Origin: a virus
Direction: 5' to 3' (one strand)
Length of the DNA stretch: 32,721 nucleotides
Virus record (IMG/VR): IMGVR_UViG_3300017770_000076
Coordinates: 1 to 32,721 of that record
Position 1 is the first letter of the stretch. The number at the start of each line of letters is the position of its first letter. Below the pieces are notes generated by a model. That model saw only the letters and a list, made by a program, of their open reading frames with translations. It did not search any database and was not told where the DNA came from. The position numbers were made by a program, and so were the translations under genes. Positions 1 through 8,616 of this stretch are shown in pieces.

Positions 1-1
1 A

Positions 2-514
2 GGTGGTAGAGATATCATACTCTGCGGGCAACATGATCGCAGTAATCAATGGCGAGATATGCCTCCAATGTCTAAATGGATATTAGATGTAATAACAACT
101 ATTAGACAACGAACTTCAAGACCTATAATATTTAGACCACACCCACGTTGTAGACTTCCAGGAATAGAACACGAATTTATAAATGTAAAAAGGCAAGAGC
201 CGATTAAAATACCAAACTCATATGACGACTTTGATTTTGATTTGCACAATGCTTATGCTGTTATAAGTTGGACTAGTAATCCAGGAATACATGCTGTAAT
301 AAATGGTATACCAGCAGTTGTAGGAAAAGCAAGTTTGGCATATGATGTTGCCGAACACGATGTAGAAAATATTAATGATCCTAGAACGCCGGATAGAACA
401 CAGTGGCTAAATGATTATGCACATACAGAATGGACTGTAGAAGAGATATCTAATGGATATCCTTTGGCTAGATTAATACCAAAATTAGACGATCTTTTGG
501 TTGACAAACTCTAG
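2..514 (+). CDS. Glycosyltransferase-like protein, C-terminal part (5' end outside window)
   Basis: The frame is open from base 2, so the gene starts before the window; the ATG at 59 is probably internal. About 170 residues are visible. The segment AVISWTSNPGIHAVINGIPAVV resembles the nucleotide-sugar-binding part of KpsS/polysialyltransferase-type GT-B enzymes, where a conserved asparagine/serine stretch is followed by a helix and a G-x-P-V-V strand. A preceding RPIIFRPHPR segment also fits that fold. The role would be modification of a surface glycan or of phage DNA or protein, but the substrate cannot be told. Assignment to the fold is by recognition of this motif only; the function is inferred. 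Confidence 0.55.
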   Translation, partial: GGRDIILCGQHDRSNQWRDMPPMSKWILDVITTIRQRTSRPIIFRPHPRCRLPGIEHEFINVKRQEPIKIPNSYDDFDFDLHNAYAVISWTSNPGIHAVINGIPAVVGKASLAYDVAEHDVENINDPRTPDRTQWLNDYAHTEWTVEEISNGYPLARLIPKLDDLLVDKL

Positions 515-566
515 TAGATTTGTTATAATATACTTTATAAATTAACATAAAATTGGTGACATAGTC

Positions 567-1787
567 ATGATATCTAGTAAAAAACTACCACACGGAATTA
601 ACAATACTATCGACGATGCTATTCTATTCCTAGGCGGATCACATCATTACATATTCAATACAGTAACTCAAAACGAGTATACTGGTACACCTGCGTTGAA
701 TCAATATGATATTAATATTGCATCAAGCCTTGCTAACCAACTTGAAAGAGGTTTAGCACTTACAGAAAAACAAGGTGAGATTGGATTGCGTCTTGTTAAT
801 AGATATCAGCCGATGCTTCAAAATGCTGGGTTTGACACAAAAGAATTAATTAACAAAAAAATATTTGCACATCCTTTTAGAAAAATTGATAAAACAAGAA
901 CACTTCATATTGACGGTGATCAAATTATTTGTAAAAGTAATTTTATCGCAGACCTTGTTAACCAATTTAAAAAACGTAAAAAGCCTACTTACTTGGCAGG
1001 CACATACAACGGTGAACGAAAGGAATGGGCATTTGCATTAAATGAAATGAATGTAAAATTTTTACTTAACGCTGTAAAAGGAAAAGCATTCTCAATTGAT
1101 AAACAACTTGAAGAAATTAATAATAAAAGTAATTTAGTTGCAAAAGAAGGAGTAAATTATTTTCCATTGTTAACTATTCAAGATAACAAGTTTGCAATTA
1201 TAAATTCAGATATTCCACAAGAATATTTAGAACCGTTTAACGAGATTGACGATCCTGTACAAGCAGTTATGTATTCTAAGTTACTTGGCGTTACTGTATA
1301 TGATGATGTTATTAGTAATAAATTAGGATTTAAAACATATAAAGATATTCTTTTAGGAAGTAAAAAATCGTGGACAGTAAATAGAAAAACATCAACTCGT
1401 AAATCATTAATGGAATTAATTAATCCAAGCAAACAAACTATGATAATGGTTAGTAGTATTGAGCCGGAAAATTTAGTTGAATGGATTGATATTTTGCGTA
1501 ATAATAATTTGTTAGAACAAACATGTGTAACTTTTAGATATGCTAAAAATAAAGAAATGAATAATTTAATTAAGGAAAATAATATTAATACATTTGATCC
1601 TAGTAAGAAGATTTTAATTACAAATGAAAAAATAAACAAAAACTTTGTTAAAAATAATATTAACCCAAATTTGATTGTGGTTGATTTGGCAAACGAGCCA
1701 AGTCATTATAAGACACAGAATTTTGTTGCAAGTAAGTCATTAGTAGTGTATTATAAACACAAAGGAGATTCAGATGGCATCGTGTAA
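567..1787 (+). CDS. Conserved phage-type protein upstream of UvsW-like helicase, unknown function
   Basis: A 406-residue protein that I do not recognise with certainty. Residues about 62-80 (LTEKQGEIGLRLVNRY) look like a short helical segment found near the N-terminus of some phage helicase-type proteins, but no Walker A or DExH motif is visible. The C-terminal third is rich in Asn, Lys and Ile. The 3' end overlaps the helicase gene by 14 bases, so the two are translationally coupled, and a replication or recombination accessory role is a reasonable inference. The start ATG at 567 has only a weak GGTGA ribosome site. TATAAATT about 35 bases upstream could be a degenerate late-type box. Confidence 0.8.
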   Translation: MISSKKLPHGINNTIDDAILFLGGSHHYIFNTVTQNEYTGTPALNQYDINIASSLANQLERGLALTEKQGEIGLRLVNRYQPMLQNAGFDTKELINKKIFAHPFRKIDKTRTLHIDGDQIICKSNFIADLVNQFKKRKKPTYLAGTYNGERKEWAFALNEMNVKFLLNAVKGKAFSIDKQLEEINNKSNLVAKEGVNYFPLLTIQDNKFAIINSDIPQEYLEPFNEIDDPVQAVMYSKLLGVTVYDDVISNKLGFKTYKDILLGSKKSWTVNRKTSTRKSLMELINPSKQTMIMVSSIEPENLVEWIDILRNNNLLEQTCVTFRYAKNKEMNNLIKENNINTFDPSKKILITNEKINKNFVKNNINPNLIVVDLANEPSHYKTQNFVASKSLVVYYKHKGDSDGIV

Positions 1788-3234
1788 ACTTGTTATCAGA
1801 GATGAAGTAAATGTTAAGTTTGAAAACTTAGACTTATCAATGCGTAAGCATTTAGTTAATAAGTTTAAGTATCAAATTCCATATGCTCGATATCTTCCTG
1901 CGTACAAACTAGGACGTTGGGATGGAACAGTTAGTTTCTTTGGACTAGGCGGCACTACGTATGTTAGTATGCTAGAAGAGGTTTTAGTAGAGTTAGACAA
2001 TAAAGGCGTATATGTTGAAGTAGAAGATCTTAGAGAACAAACACAATTAAAGTTTAATAAGATAAATGAAAACTATTGGAAAGACCAAGGAACAGTATGG
2101 CCCGAAGGACATCAGATGGCAGGCGAGCCTATAGTATTGCGTGACTATCAACTTGATGTTGTTAATAACTTTCTAGCAAATCCACAAGCATTACAAGAAG
2201 TAGCAACAGGGGCAGGAAAAACAATCATTACTGCAACACTGTCACACTTATGTGAACCATATGGTCGTAGTTTAGTAATTGTTCCTAACAAATCACTTGT
2301 TACGCAAACAGAAGAAGACTATCGTAACTGTGATCTTGATGTAGGTGTGTATTACGGTGATCGAAAAGAATTAGGACATACACATACTATCTGTACTTGG
2401 CAAAGTTTAAACATTCTTAGTAAGAAAACAAAAAATCACGAAGCGGCTATTACGTTTCAAGAAGCAATGGAAGATGTAAAATGTATTATTGTTGATGAAG
2501 TACATCAAGCCAAAGCAGATGTTCTTAAGCAACTGCTTACACAAAACTTTGCTCATGTTCCAATACGCTGGGGACTAACAGGAACAATACCAAAAGAACA
2601 ATTCGAATTCCAAGGCATACGAGCAGGACTTGGCGAAGTTATTGGTCAGATTAGTGCAAAAGAATTACAAGACAAAGGTGTATTAGCAAACTGCCATGTA
2701 AACATTGTACAAACAGATGATGTACAAGCATTTGGAAATTATCAAGAAGAACTAAAATACCTAACAACTAACGAAAAAAGAATTGAATGGGTTGCTAGTT
2801 TGGTGGAAAAAATTGCCCAGAATGGTAATACTTTGGTACTTGTAGATAGGATTAGTGCAGGAAATATGTTACAATCTAATATAGAAAACAGTACGTTTGT
2901 CAGTGGAGTAACAAAAACAGATGAACGTAAAGAACATTATGACGAAATTAAAACAGCAACCAATAAAGTTATTATTGCTACATATGGTGTTGCCGCAGTG
3001 GGTATTAACATTCCGCGTATTTTTAATCTTGTTCTTATTGAGCCAGGCAAGTCGTTTGTACGTGTTATACAATCAATCGGTAGAGGCATTAGAAAGGCAG
3101 AAGACAAGGACCATGTACAAATATGGGATATCACTAGCAGATGTAAATTTGCTAAACGGCATCTTACACAAAGGAAAAAGTTTTACAAAGAAGCAAACTA
3201 TCCTTTTACAATAGAAAAGATAGCCATAGATTAG
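1774..3234 (+). CDS. uvsW: UvsW-like SF2 DNA helicase
   Basis: A 486-residue superfamily 2 helicase of the T4 UvsW type. In T4, UvsW remodels branched DNA and R-loops and helps switch from origin-dependent to recombination-dependent replication. Visible motifs are a Q-motif-like RDYQLDVV near residue 123, Walker A ATGAGKT near 143-149, DEVH near 240-243, an LTGT motif III, and a C-terminal QSIGRGIRK motif VI. The N-terminal 110 residues (with the motif RWDGTVSFF) match the small DNA-binding domain of UvsW. Length is close to T4 UvsW (about 500 residues). AAAGGAG precedes the ATG. The start lies inside the upstream gene. Confidence 0.93.
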   Translation: MASCKLVIRDEVNVKFENLDLSMRKHLVNKFKYQIPYARYLPAYKLGRWDGTVSFFGLGGTTYVSMLEEVLVELDNKGVYVEVEDLREQTQLKFNKINENYWKDQGTVWPEGHQMAGEPIVLRDYQLDVVNNFLANPQALQEVATGAGKTIITATLSHLCEPYGRSLVIVPNKSLVTQTEEDYRNCDLDVGVYYGDRKELGHTHTICTWQSLNILSKKTKNHEAAITFQEAMEDVKCIIVDEVHQAKADVLKQLLTQNFAHVPIRWGLTGTIPKEQFEFQGIRAGLGEVIGQISAKELQDKGVLANCHVNIVQTDDVQAFGNYQEELKYLTTNEKRIEWVASLVEKIAQNGNTLVLVDRISAGNMLQSNIENSTFVSGVTKTDERKEHYDEIKTATNKVIIATYGVAAVGINIPRIFNLVLIEPGKSFVRVIQSIGRGIRKAEDKDHVQIWDITSRCKFAKRHLTQRKKFYKEANYPFTIEKIAID

Positions 3235-3242
3235 GAGAACAA

Positions 3243-3746
3243 ATGAGAATATTAACATTAGACAACGAAGCATACAATCTAAATAATTTACCTAAAGAAA
3301 TTAATGAAGACATTAGGTATTCTGTTTTAGATAATTCAGATCCAAAAGAACCTGATTACTTTTTTATGCCTTTAATTTATTTAGAAAGTTTTTCTGCACC
3401 AGCAGTTGTACTACAAATAGATAAATGGCAAATACAGATGCCATTAGAATGGAGTATGCTTATTGGTAATCCTGAAGCAGGAGATTTAGAAGTACTACCA
3501 TTAACAAGTTTAAATGATAGAGGCTTTGAAGCATTTCAGTTTAATCCATTAACAAGTTTTAGACCTGACTTTGTAAGTGTTGATGTAGTAAACGTATATC
3601 AAGATGTTAAATGGTATTTTCCTAAATTGAAACCCGGACAGTTACTTACAACACCATTAGGTGATAAGAAAAATCCTAATTGTGTATTTTTTGTAAAAGA
3701 AGTTTCTCGTTCTAGTGAAACGTTAGATTATAGTTTATTATTTTAA
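3243..3746 (+). CDS. Hypothetical phage protein, 167 residues
   Basis: Unrecognised acidic protein with many prolines and aromatic residues and no membrane segment or obvious motif. It has a good ribosome site (AGGAGAACAAATG), starts 8 bases after the helicase stop, and is followed after one base by the next gene, so it sits in the same transcription unit as the helicase. The composition (WYFPKLKPG, DYFFMPLIYL) suggests a compact globular, beta-rich fold. No function is assigned. Confidence 0.85.
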   Translation: MRILTLDNEAYNLNNLPKEINEDIRYSVLDNSDPKEPDYFFMPLIYLESFSAPAVVLQIDKWQIQMPLEWSMLIGNPEAGDLEVLPLTSLNDRGFEAFQFNPLTSFRPDFVSVDVVNVYQDVKWYFPKLKPGQLLTTPLGDKKNPNCVFFVKEVSRSSETLDYSLLF

Positions 3747-3747
3747 G

Positions 3748-4473
3748 ATGCTTTTTAGTAACAGTATTACAGTTGATTTATACACAGACGATAAACATGC
3801 TTACGATATGTTTCGTCCTGATCATAGTAAGAAGTTTATTCCTAATTGGTGGAAAAAACTTCCAACCAGTCGACCAGATACACATCAACACATACACCTA
3901 GATGGTCTTGAAGTTGCAGGAATGAAAACTTGTCCTGCTATTATAGGCTATATGAAAAAAGGTTTTATTATTCCTAGTCCTGCCAGTATTACAATTCAAA
4001 AATTTATGGACGGTAAAGTAGCATTTGATATACTACCTGAAAAATATTCACAACCGTTAAGTCATACCGCAGAAGATTATAAAGATCATAAACCAGGATA
4101 CCAACATATTAAACTACCGTTGCCTTGGAGAATTAAAACTAATGAAAGTATTGAATGGATATGGAGTCAACCACAATGGCATCAAAAAAATCCGTTAAGT
4201 CATTGGAGTAGTCCAGGTGTAATTGATTTCAAGTATACACATATTGCAGACTACAACTTGTTTTTAAATTCGGGTAATAGATTTAGTATAACACCCGGAG
4301 AACCAATTGCACAATTAATACCACTAACAGATAAAGATATAAAGTTAAAATATCATTTAGTAACAACTGAAGAATTTCATCGTTTAGACAATTATAAAGG
4401 ATGGAGAATTAATAACTTTAAAGAACGCTTACGCATATATAAGGAGAAAGGTAATGACTATGAAAGCAGGTAA
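3748..4473 (+). CDS. DUF6065-like protein
   Basis: A 241-residue protein. The opening pattern (DMFRPDHSKKFIPNWWKKLP), the MKTCPAIIGYMKKGFIIPSPA segment and the late PGEPIAQLIPL segment recall the DUF6065 family, which occurs in phages and in bacterial biosynthetic clusters and has no settled function. The family call is from memory of the pattern and is moderate. It overlaps the following cupin gene by 20 bases. This neighbourhood with cupins and 2OG oxygenases suggests an enzyme set acting on a small molecule or glycan, but that is inference. Confidence 0.7.
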   Translation: MLFSNSITVDLYTDDKHAYDMFRPDHSKKFIPNWWKKLPTSRPDTHQHIHLDGLEVAGMKTCPAIIGYMKKGFIIPSPASITIQKFMDGKVAFDILPEKYSQPLSHTAEDYKDHKPGYQHIKLPLPWRIKTNESIEWIWSQPQWHQKNPLSHWSSPGVIDFKYTHIADYNLFLNSGNRFSITPGEPIAQLIPLTDKDIKLKYHLVTTEEFHRLDNYKGWRINNFKERLRIYKEKGNDYESR

Positions 4474-4831
4474 GATTTGGGGTCAAACAGAATTGATACA
4501 TGCAAACGGTGTACTAGAGTTTCACCGTATTGAATTTAAAGCAAAGTACAAATGTTCAGAACATGAACACAAATATAAATGGAACGGATTCTTTGTTGAA
4601 TCGGGCAAGATGATTGTCCGCGTTTGGCAGGATGATCAAGATGGTCTCGTAGATGAAACTATTCTTGGTCCCGGTGAATTTACTCAGGTGAAGCCTGGTA
4701 AGATTCATCAATTCGAAGGACTTGAAGATGGAGTCGCTTTCGAATTGTATTGGGCAGAATTTAATCACAATGATATTGTGCGTAGAACTGTCGGTACAGA
4801 AGTTAAAAGCAACAAAACAAAAGGAAAATAA
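4454..4831 (+). CDS. Cupin-fold protein
   Basis: A 125-residue single-domain cupin. The first cupin motif is seen around residues 35-52 with H37 and H39 and a conserved glycine at 51. The second is around residues 80-90, with PGKIHQF contributing H85. Such proteins bind a metal and act as isomerases, dioxygenases or sugar epimerases, or simply bind ligands; the reaction here cannot be told. The start at 4454 is chosen for the strong AAGGAGAAAGGTA ribosome site. It ends one base before the purine permease gene. Confidence 0.8.
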   Translation: MTMKAGKIWGQTELIHANGVLEFHRIEFKAKYKCSEHEHKYKWNGFFVESGKMIVRVWQDDQDGLVDETILGPGEFTQVKPGKIHQFEGLEDGVAFELYWAEFNHNDIVRRTVGTEVKSNKTKGK

Positions 4832-4832
4832 C

Positions 4833-6125
4833 ATGTTAGATAAACTATTTGGTTTAACAAAAGCAGGTACTACTGTAAGAACAGAAGTAATGGCTGGCGT
4901 TGCCACTTTCCTAACAATGGCATATATTACTGTAGTTAACCCTGCTATTCTTTCAACTGAAGGAACCGGTATGGGTTTTGGTGCTGTATTTACAGCAACA
5001 ATTATTGCCGCAGTAATTGGTACATTGATTATGGGACTATGGGCTAATTGGCCTGTAGCACTAGCACCAGGTATGGGACTTAATGCGTTCTTTACATTTG
5101 GTGTAATCTTTGGTATGGGGTATACATTCCAACAAGCACTGGCGGCTGTATTTGTCGCAGGTATTGTGTTCATTGGATTGTCTTTGACACCTGCTAGAAA
5201 ATATATCATTAATTCAATTCCACGAAGTATGAAACTTGGAGTAGGGGCAGGCATTGGCTTATTCCTTGCTATCATTGGATTCAAAAATGCAGGTATCGTA
5301 ATTGACAACCCTGCAACTTTAGTTGGACTTGGTGATATTTCTAGTTGGCCTGTATTACTTGCAGGTTTAGGTTTTGCTATTATGGCTATCCTAGACAAGC
5401 GTAAAGTACCAGGAGCAATTATAGTTGGCATCCTTGCAGTAAGTATTATTGCTTGGATCTTTGGAGTATCTGACTTAAATGGTTTTGCAGGAGCAATTCC
5501 TAGTCCGGCACATGCTTTCAGTTTAGACTTTAGCATGATTGCTACGGCAGGATTCATTGGTACTGCGTTTGCATTTTTGTTTGTAGACTTCTTAGATACA
5601 GCAGGTACACTTACTAGTGTTGCTAACCTAACAGATAAAGTTAACAAAAACGGTGAAGTCGAAGGTATTGACAAAGCCTTGTTAGCAGATTCTGTGGCTA
5701 CAACAGCAGGTGCATTGGCTGGAACTTCAAATACTACTTCATACATTGAAAGTGGAGCAGGTATTAAAGAAGGTGGTAAAACAGGATTGACAGCAGTAGT
5801 TGTTGCTATCTTGTTTGGTGCTTGTTTATTCCTTGCACCTCTAGCACAGAGTATTCCTGCATTCGCTACGGCGCCTGCACTTATATTCATCGCAACTTAC
5901 TTCTTAAGAAATCTTAAGGACATTGATTGGGATGATGTAACGGAGTATGCACCAGCAGTGTTGGCGGCAGTTATTATGCCATTAACATTTAGTATTGCCT
6001 ATGGTATTGCAATTGGCTTTATTGCTTATGTTGTTATTAAAGCATTAAGCGGTAAACAAGCAGACCTTAACGGTGGCAGTCTAGCAATAGCGGCAGTAAG
6101 TTTACTGTACTTTGTAGCAGTATAA
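4833..6125 (+). CDS. NCS2/AzgA-type purine permease
   Basis: A 430-residue polytopic inner-membrane protein of the AzgA branch of the NCS2 nucleobase transporter family, whose known members import adenine, guanine or hypoxanthine with protons. Seen directly: the N-terminal TFLTMAYITVVNP segment, ALAPGMGLNAFF, the FVDFLDTAGTL motif, GTSNTTSYIESGAGIKEGGKTG, and about 12 hydrophobic segments. Length matches cellular members, so the gene seems full size. AAGGAAAATAACATG gives the start; an upstream in-frame ATG lies inside the cupin gene and has no ribosome site. A phage copy could raise purine supply for DNA synthesis. No frameshift or stop is seen. Confidence 0.93.
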   Translation: MLDKLFGLTKAGTTVRTEVMAGVATFLTMAYITVVNPAILSTEGTGMGFGAVFTATIIAAVIGTLIMGLWANWPVALAPGMGLNAFFTFGVIFGMGYTFQQALAAVFVAGIVFIGLSLTPARKYIINSIPRSMKLGVGAGIGLFLAIIGFKNAGIVIDNPATLVGLGDISSWPVLLAGLGFAIMAILDKRKVPGAIIVGILAVSIIAWIFGVSDLNGFAGAIPSPAHAFSLDFSMIATAGFIGTAFAFLFVDFLDTAGTLTSVANLTDKVNKNGEVEGIDKALLADSVATTAGALAGTSNTTSYIESGAGIKEGGKTGLTAVVVAILFGACLFLAPLAQSIPAFATAPALIFIATYFLRNLKDIDWDDVTEYAPAVLAAVIMPLTFSIAYGIAIGFIAYVVIKALSGKQADLNGGSLAIAAVSLLYFVAV

Positions 6126-6364
6126 TGGATAAAATATACGAGTCTCCGGATGGAGGTGAAACAGTTTATGAACGTGATACTGAAACTGGGACTCGTATAT
6201 TAATTCAAGAAAAAGAATACCCAGAGTGGCATTTAACAGAATTAGAAATAAGTGAAATATTAGAAAATGCTAACGACGGAAATAAAACATTACAGAATAT
6301 GTTAAAAGAATTAAAAACAGTTTATTACTTAACAATGGAAAACAATGATGCTTACCCCGATTAA
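6125..6364 (+). CDS. Small acidic phage protein
   Basis: A 79-residue protein beginning MDKIYESPDGGETVYERD, very acidic and without cysteines or membrane segments. It resembles small conserved proteins of marine T4-like phages, but I know no function. It overlaps the permease stop by one base (TAATG) and overlaps the next gene by 20 bases, so it is part of the same operon. The C-terminal half is predicted helical (LKTVYYLTMENN). Confidence 0.75.
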   Translation: MDKIYESPDGGETVYERDTETGTRILIQEKEYPEWHLTELEISEILENANDGNKTLQNMLKELKTVYYLTMENNDAYPD

Positions 6365-6947
6365 TACAATACCTACACTAGTATGGAAAGCAACTTATCC
6401 GGGTAATTTTTCATCTGCTTGTTCTCGTGCTATTAAAGAAACAGTGTTGATGCCAGAGAATGCAGGTAGTATGCGTGGCGGCGGCAAAACAAATGCTAAT
6501 CATAATCCTTTAGATCCACACATGTGGGAGGAGTTACACGACTTTATGATTTGGTTACAACCAATTGTAAATAATGTTTGGAAAGAATGGGATATGCAAG
6601 AATTACCATTAGAAGTTATGAATAGTTGGACTAATATAACAAACCAAAACGGATATGTTGTTGAACACGATCATAGTCCGGCACATATGGCGGCAAGTGT
6701 TTACTTAAACAAACCCGAAGATAGTGGCGATATAGAATTTAGAAATCCTTTACATTCAAGTTGGACATATATGCCAAGAAGTCATACAGATTTTAGTAGA
6801 CAAGACTTCTGGCAGAGTGTACAATGTAATACTAACGATGTGTTACTTTTTCCTGCTTGGCTTTCACATAGAGTACAAGCAAATCAAGTTAATGAAAACA
6901 GAGTTGTTATGAGTATGAATATTGTAGGAATAAAAAATGAAATTTAA
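6345..6947 (+). CDS. 2OG-Fe(II) oxygenase (PF13759-like)
   Basis: A 200-residue member of the phage-common 2-oxoglutarate, iron-dependent oxygenase group. The family needs an HxD/HxH pair, a distal His and an Arg that binds 2-oxoglutarate. Here EHDHSPAHMAASVYL supplies H108 and H110, LSHRVQAN supplies H175, and R186 lies in NRVVMSMNI. A GDIEF strand follows the first motif, as expected. The substrate in phages is unknown; hydroxylation of protein or of a nucleobase or glycan has been proposed for relatives. It sits next to a cupin gene, which it overlaps by 11 bases. It is the first of three oxygenases in the window. Confidence 0.85.
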   Translation: MMLTPINTIPTLVWKATYPGNFSSACSRAIKETVLMPENAGSMRGGGKTNANHNPLDPHMWEELHDFMIWLQPIVNNVWKEWDMQELPLEVMNSWTNITNQNGYVVEHDHSPAHMAASVYLNKPEDSGDIEFRNPLHSSWTYMPRSHTDFSRQDFWQSVQCNTNDVLLFPAWLSHRVQANQVNENRVVMSMNIVGIKNEI

Positions 6948-7263
6948 AAGTTCTAGTATAGAAGGTACTGTTGTTAAAAACGATGATCGCTACATTGTAA
7001 AAGACAATACTACATTAAAAAATTTAGTTGTAAGTAGCACAAGATTAAGTCCTCGTAAAAGCACAAGCGGACACAAGCACGAAGGACAAGAAGAAGTTTA
7101 TATGTTCCTAGAAGGTTATGGCACTATGGAACTTGACGATGTAACACACAATGTTGAAGCCGGAGATACTGTGCTAATCGAAGATGGTGTGTTTCACAGA
7201 GTACATGCAGGCAATGAAGAATTGTATTTTGTTTGTGTGTTTGACGGGAGGAGACATGGCTGA
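6937..7263 (+). CDS. Cupin-fold protein
   Basis: A 108-residue cupin with an intact metal site: GHKHEGQEEVYMFLEGYG gives H46, H48 and E53, and GVFHRVHAG gives the fourth ligand H87. The overall pattern G-x5-HxH-x4-E-x6-G is canonical. It could be a small mannose-6-phosphate-isomerase-like or dioxygenase-like enzyme, or a ligand sensor. It overlaps both the 2OG oxygenase before it and the gp62-like gene after it, so all three should be made from one mRNA. Confidence 0.87.
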   Translation: MKFKSSSIEGTVVKNDDRYIVKDNTTLKNLVVSSTRLSPRKSTSGHKHEGQEEVYMFLEGYGTMELDDVTHNVEAGDTVLIEDGVFHRVHAGNEELYFVCVFDGRRHG

Positions 7264-7708
7264 AAAGAAAAAGTTTCTTGATTTAAAAGCAATGTTACGT
7301 GCAGTAGATAAACGTAACAAGGATTGGTATAATAAACTCAGCGATGATGACAAAAAGTTATTTGCTCCGTTTATTGCTATGCGTTATGTAAGTAATGTTA
7401 AGGCTGATCAGTTTTTTCAAGAACATTATTTAGAAATGACTAACGAGTTTGTAAACAAACATCACTGGACCTTAAGTAAAAATCATAAAGGCTTACTGTG
7501 GAAGTTAATGGCAATGTGTGGTGCATATGAAAATTTCTTTCATCAGTATGTAGCGGCGCCAAAGAAACAAGCAAAGAATAAATTTGAACAATATCTTTTA
7601 GATAAAAATCCTAATATGAAGGTGGACGATGCAACAACCTTATCAAGTGTTATGTCAAAAAGTGAACAAAAACAATACATGGAAGAACAGGATCCAAATG
7701 CCAAATAA
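7256..7708 (+). CDS. gp62-like clamp-loader small subunit
   Basis: A 150-residue protein beginning MAEKKKFLDLKAMLRAVD. The order of elements (a short helix, then WYNKLSDDDKKLFAPFIAMRYVS, then LLWKLMAMCGAYENFFHQYVAAPKK, then a C-terminal helix ending SEQKQYMEEQ) matches the small clamp-loader subunits of marine T4-like phages, homologues of T4 gp62. In T4, gp62 pairs with the gp44 ATPase to load the gp45 clamp. Start 7256 is chosen for GGGAGGAGAC. The family match is from pattern memory, so confidence is moderate. The gp44 and gp45 genes are not in the window. Confidence 0.65.
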   Translation: MAEKKKFLDLKAMLRAVDKRNKDWYNKLSDDDKKLFAPFIAMRYVSNVKADQFFQEHYLEMTNEFVNKHHWTLSKNHKGLLWKLMAMCGAYENFFHQYVAAPKKQAKNKFEQYLLDKNPNMKVDDATTLSSVMSKSEQKQYMEEQDPNAK

Positions 7709-8381
7709 GGATTTTGATTGTGTACATTGTGGCAAAGCGTTTCAAAAAGAGAAAACGCTGATAGCCCATATGTGCGAAGCAAAGCGTCGACATTTACAAA
7801 AAGATGAGAAACGTGTGCAAGTTGGTTTTATGACTTTTAATAAATTTTATCAGCAAGTGCAACGAAGTAAAGAAAAGACATACGAAGACTTTTGTAAGAG
7901 TCCATACTATAATGCATTTGTTAAATTTGGTAGTTTTGTTACTAACGTTAGTTGTATATACCCAGAAAAGTTTATTGACTTTGTAATCAAAAGCGGTGTT
8001 AAATTAGATCATTGGAGTCGTGACGCACTATATGATACATATCTTTTTGAAATGATTAAAGTAGAACCTGTTGAAGGTGCAGTTCGTAGATCGATACAAA
8101 CGATGATGGATTGGGGCGACAAACACGAATCGCCATACAATCATTATTTCAAATATGTAAATCATAATAGGGCAGTCAACGATATTAGATATGGACGTAT
8201 TAGTCCGTGGTTGCTATTAAATACAGCGGCTGGTATTGAATTGGTTGGAAGTTTTAATGACGAGCATCTAACTATGGTAGAGCCTATTTTGGATATAACA
8301 TACTGGAAAAAACACTTTACAAACAACTCAGAAGATGTTAAACTAGTAAAAGAAATAACAAAGGAAGCACAAATTGCCTAG
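7698..8381 (+). CDS. C2HC zinc-finger phage protein
   Basis: A 227-residue protein with an N-terminal zinc finger: C8 and C11 in FDCVHCGKAF, then H24 and C26 in LIAHMC. The remaining 190 residues contain a conserved-looking helical region (FMTFNKFYQQVQRSKEKTYEDFCKSPYYNAFVKFG is split here across two helices). The finger suggests DNA or RNA binding. It overlaps the gp62-like gene by 11 bases and lies inside the replication block, so a replication or transcription role is possible but unproven. Confidence 0.75.
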   Translation: MPNKDFDCVHCGKAFQKEKTLIAHMCEAKRRHLQKDEKRVQVGFMTFNKFYQQVQRSKEKTYEDFCKSPYYNAFVKFGSFVTNVSCIYPEKFIDFVIKSGVKLDHWSRDALYDTYLFEMIKVEPVEGAVRRSIQTMMDWGDKHESPYNHYFKYVNHNRAVNDIRYGRISPWLLLNTAAGIELVGSFNDEHLTMVEPILDITYWKKHFTNNSEDVKLVKEITKEAQIA

Positions 8382-8616
8382 ACAAACATTACCAAAAAAA
8401 CTCGTAACAAAAGGCTCTAGATACAAAGAGTCAACAACATATGATCCTAAGACTATGACTAAAACTAAAGGTGGACACGGCTTTGGTATGAGACGTGGTC
8501 ATAAAGATGACAATGAATGGGACGCAAGTGGTCTTCATTTAATTGAAGTTTTTAAATGGTCGGTACCAGAATCTAAACAAGACGAGTACGAAGAGTTTAA
8601 GAAATATTATGCCTGA
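8374..8616 (+). CDS. Small basic phage protein (TTG start)
   Basis: An 80-residue protein. The only sensible start is a TTG at 8374, preceded by AAAGGAAGC; there is no ATG before residue 28. The N-terminal half is strongly basic (MPRQTLPKKLVTKGSRYK) and the C-terminal half acidic. It overlaps the zinc-finger gene by 8 bases and the DnaE-like gene by 8 bases. The tight packing between two coupled genes supports that it is real. Function unknown. Confidence 0.65.
   Translation: MPRQTLPKKLVTKGSRYKESTTYDPKTMTKTKGGHGFGMRRGHKDDNEWDASGLHLIEVFKWSVPESKQDEYEEFKKYYA

Noticed and set aside
4556-5890. Long open frame on the minus strand opposite the permease gene
   Set aside because: It is antisense to a clear NCS2 permease, has a low-complexity Ala/Pro/Asn composition and no ribosome site; a shadow of the codon pattern.
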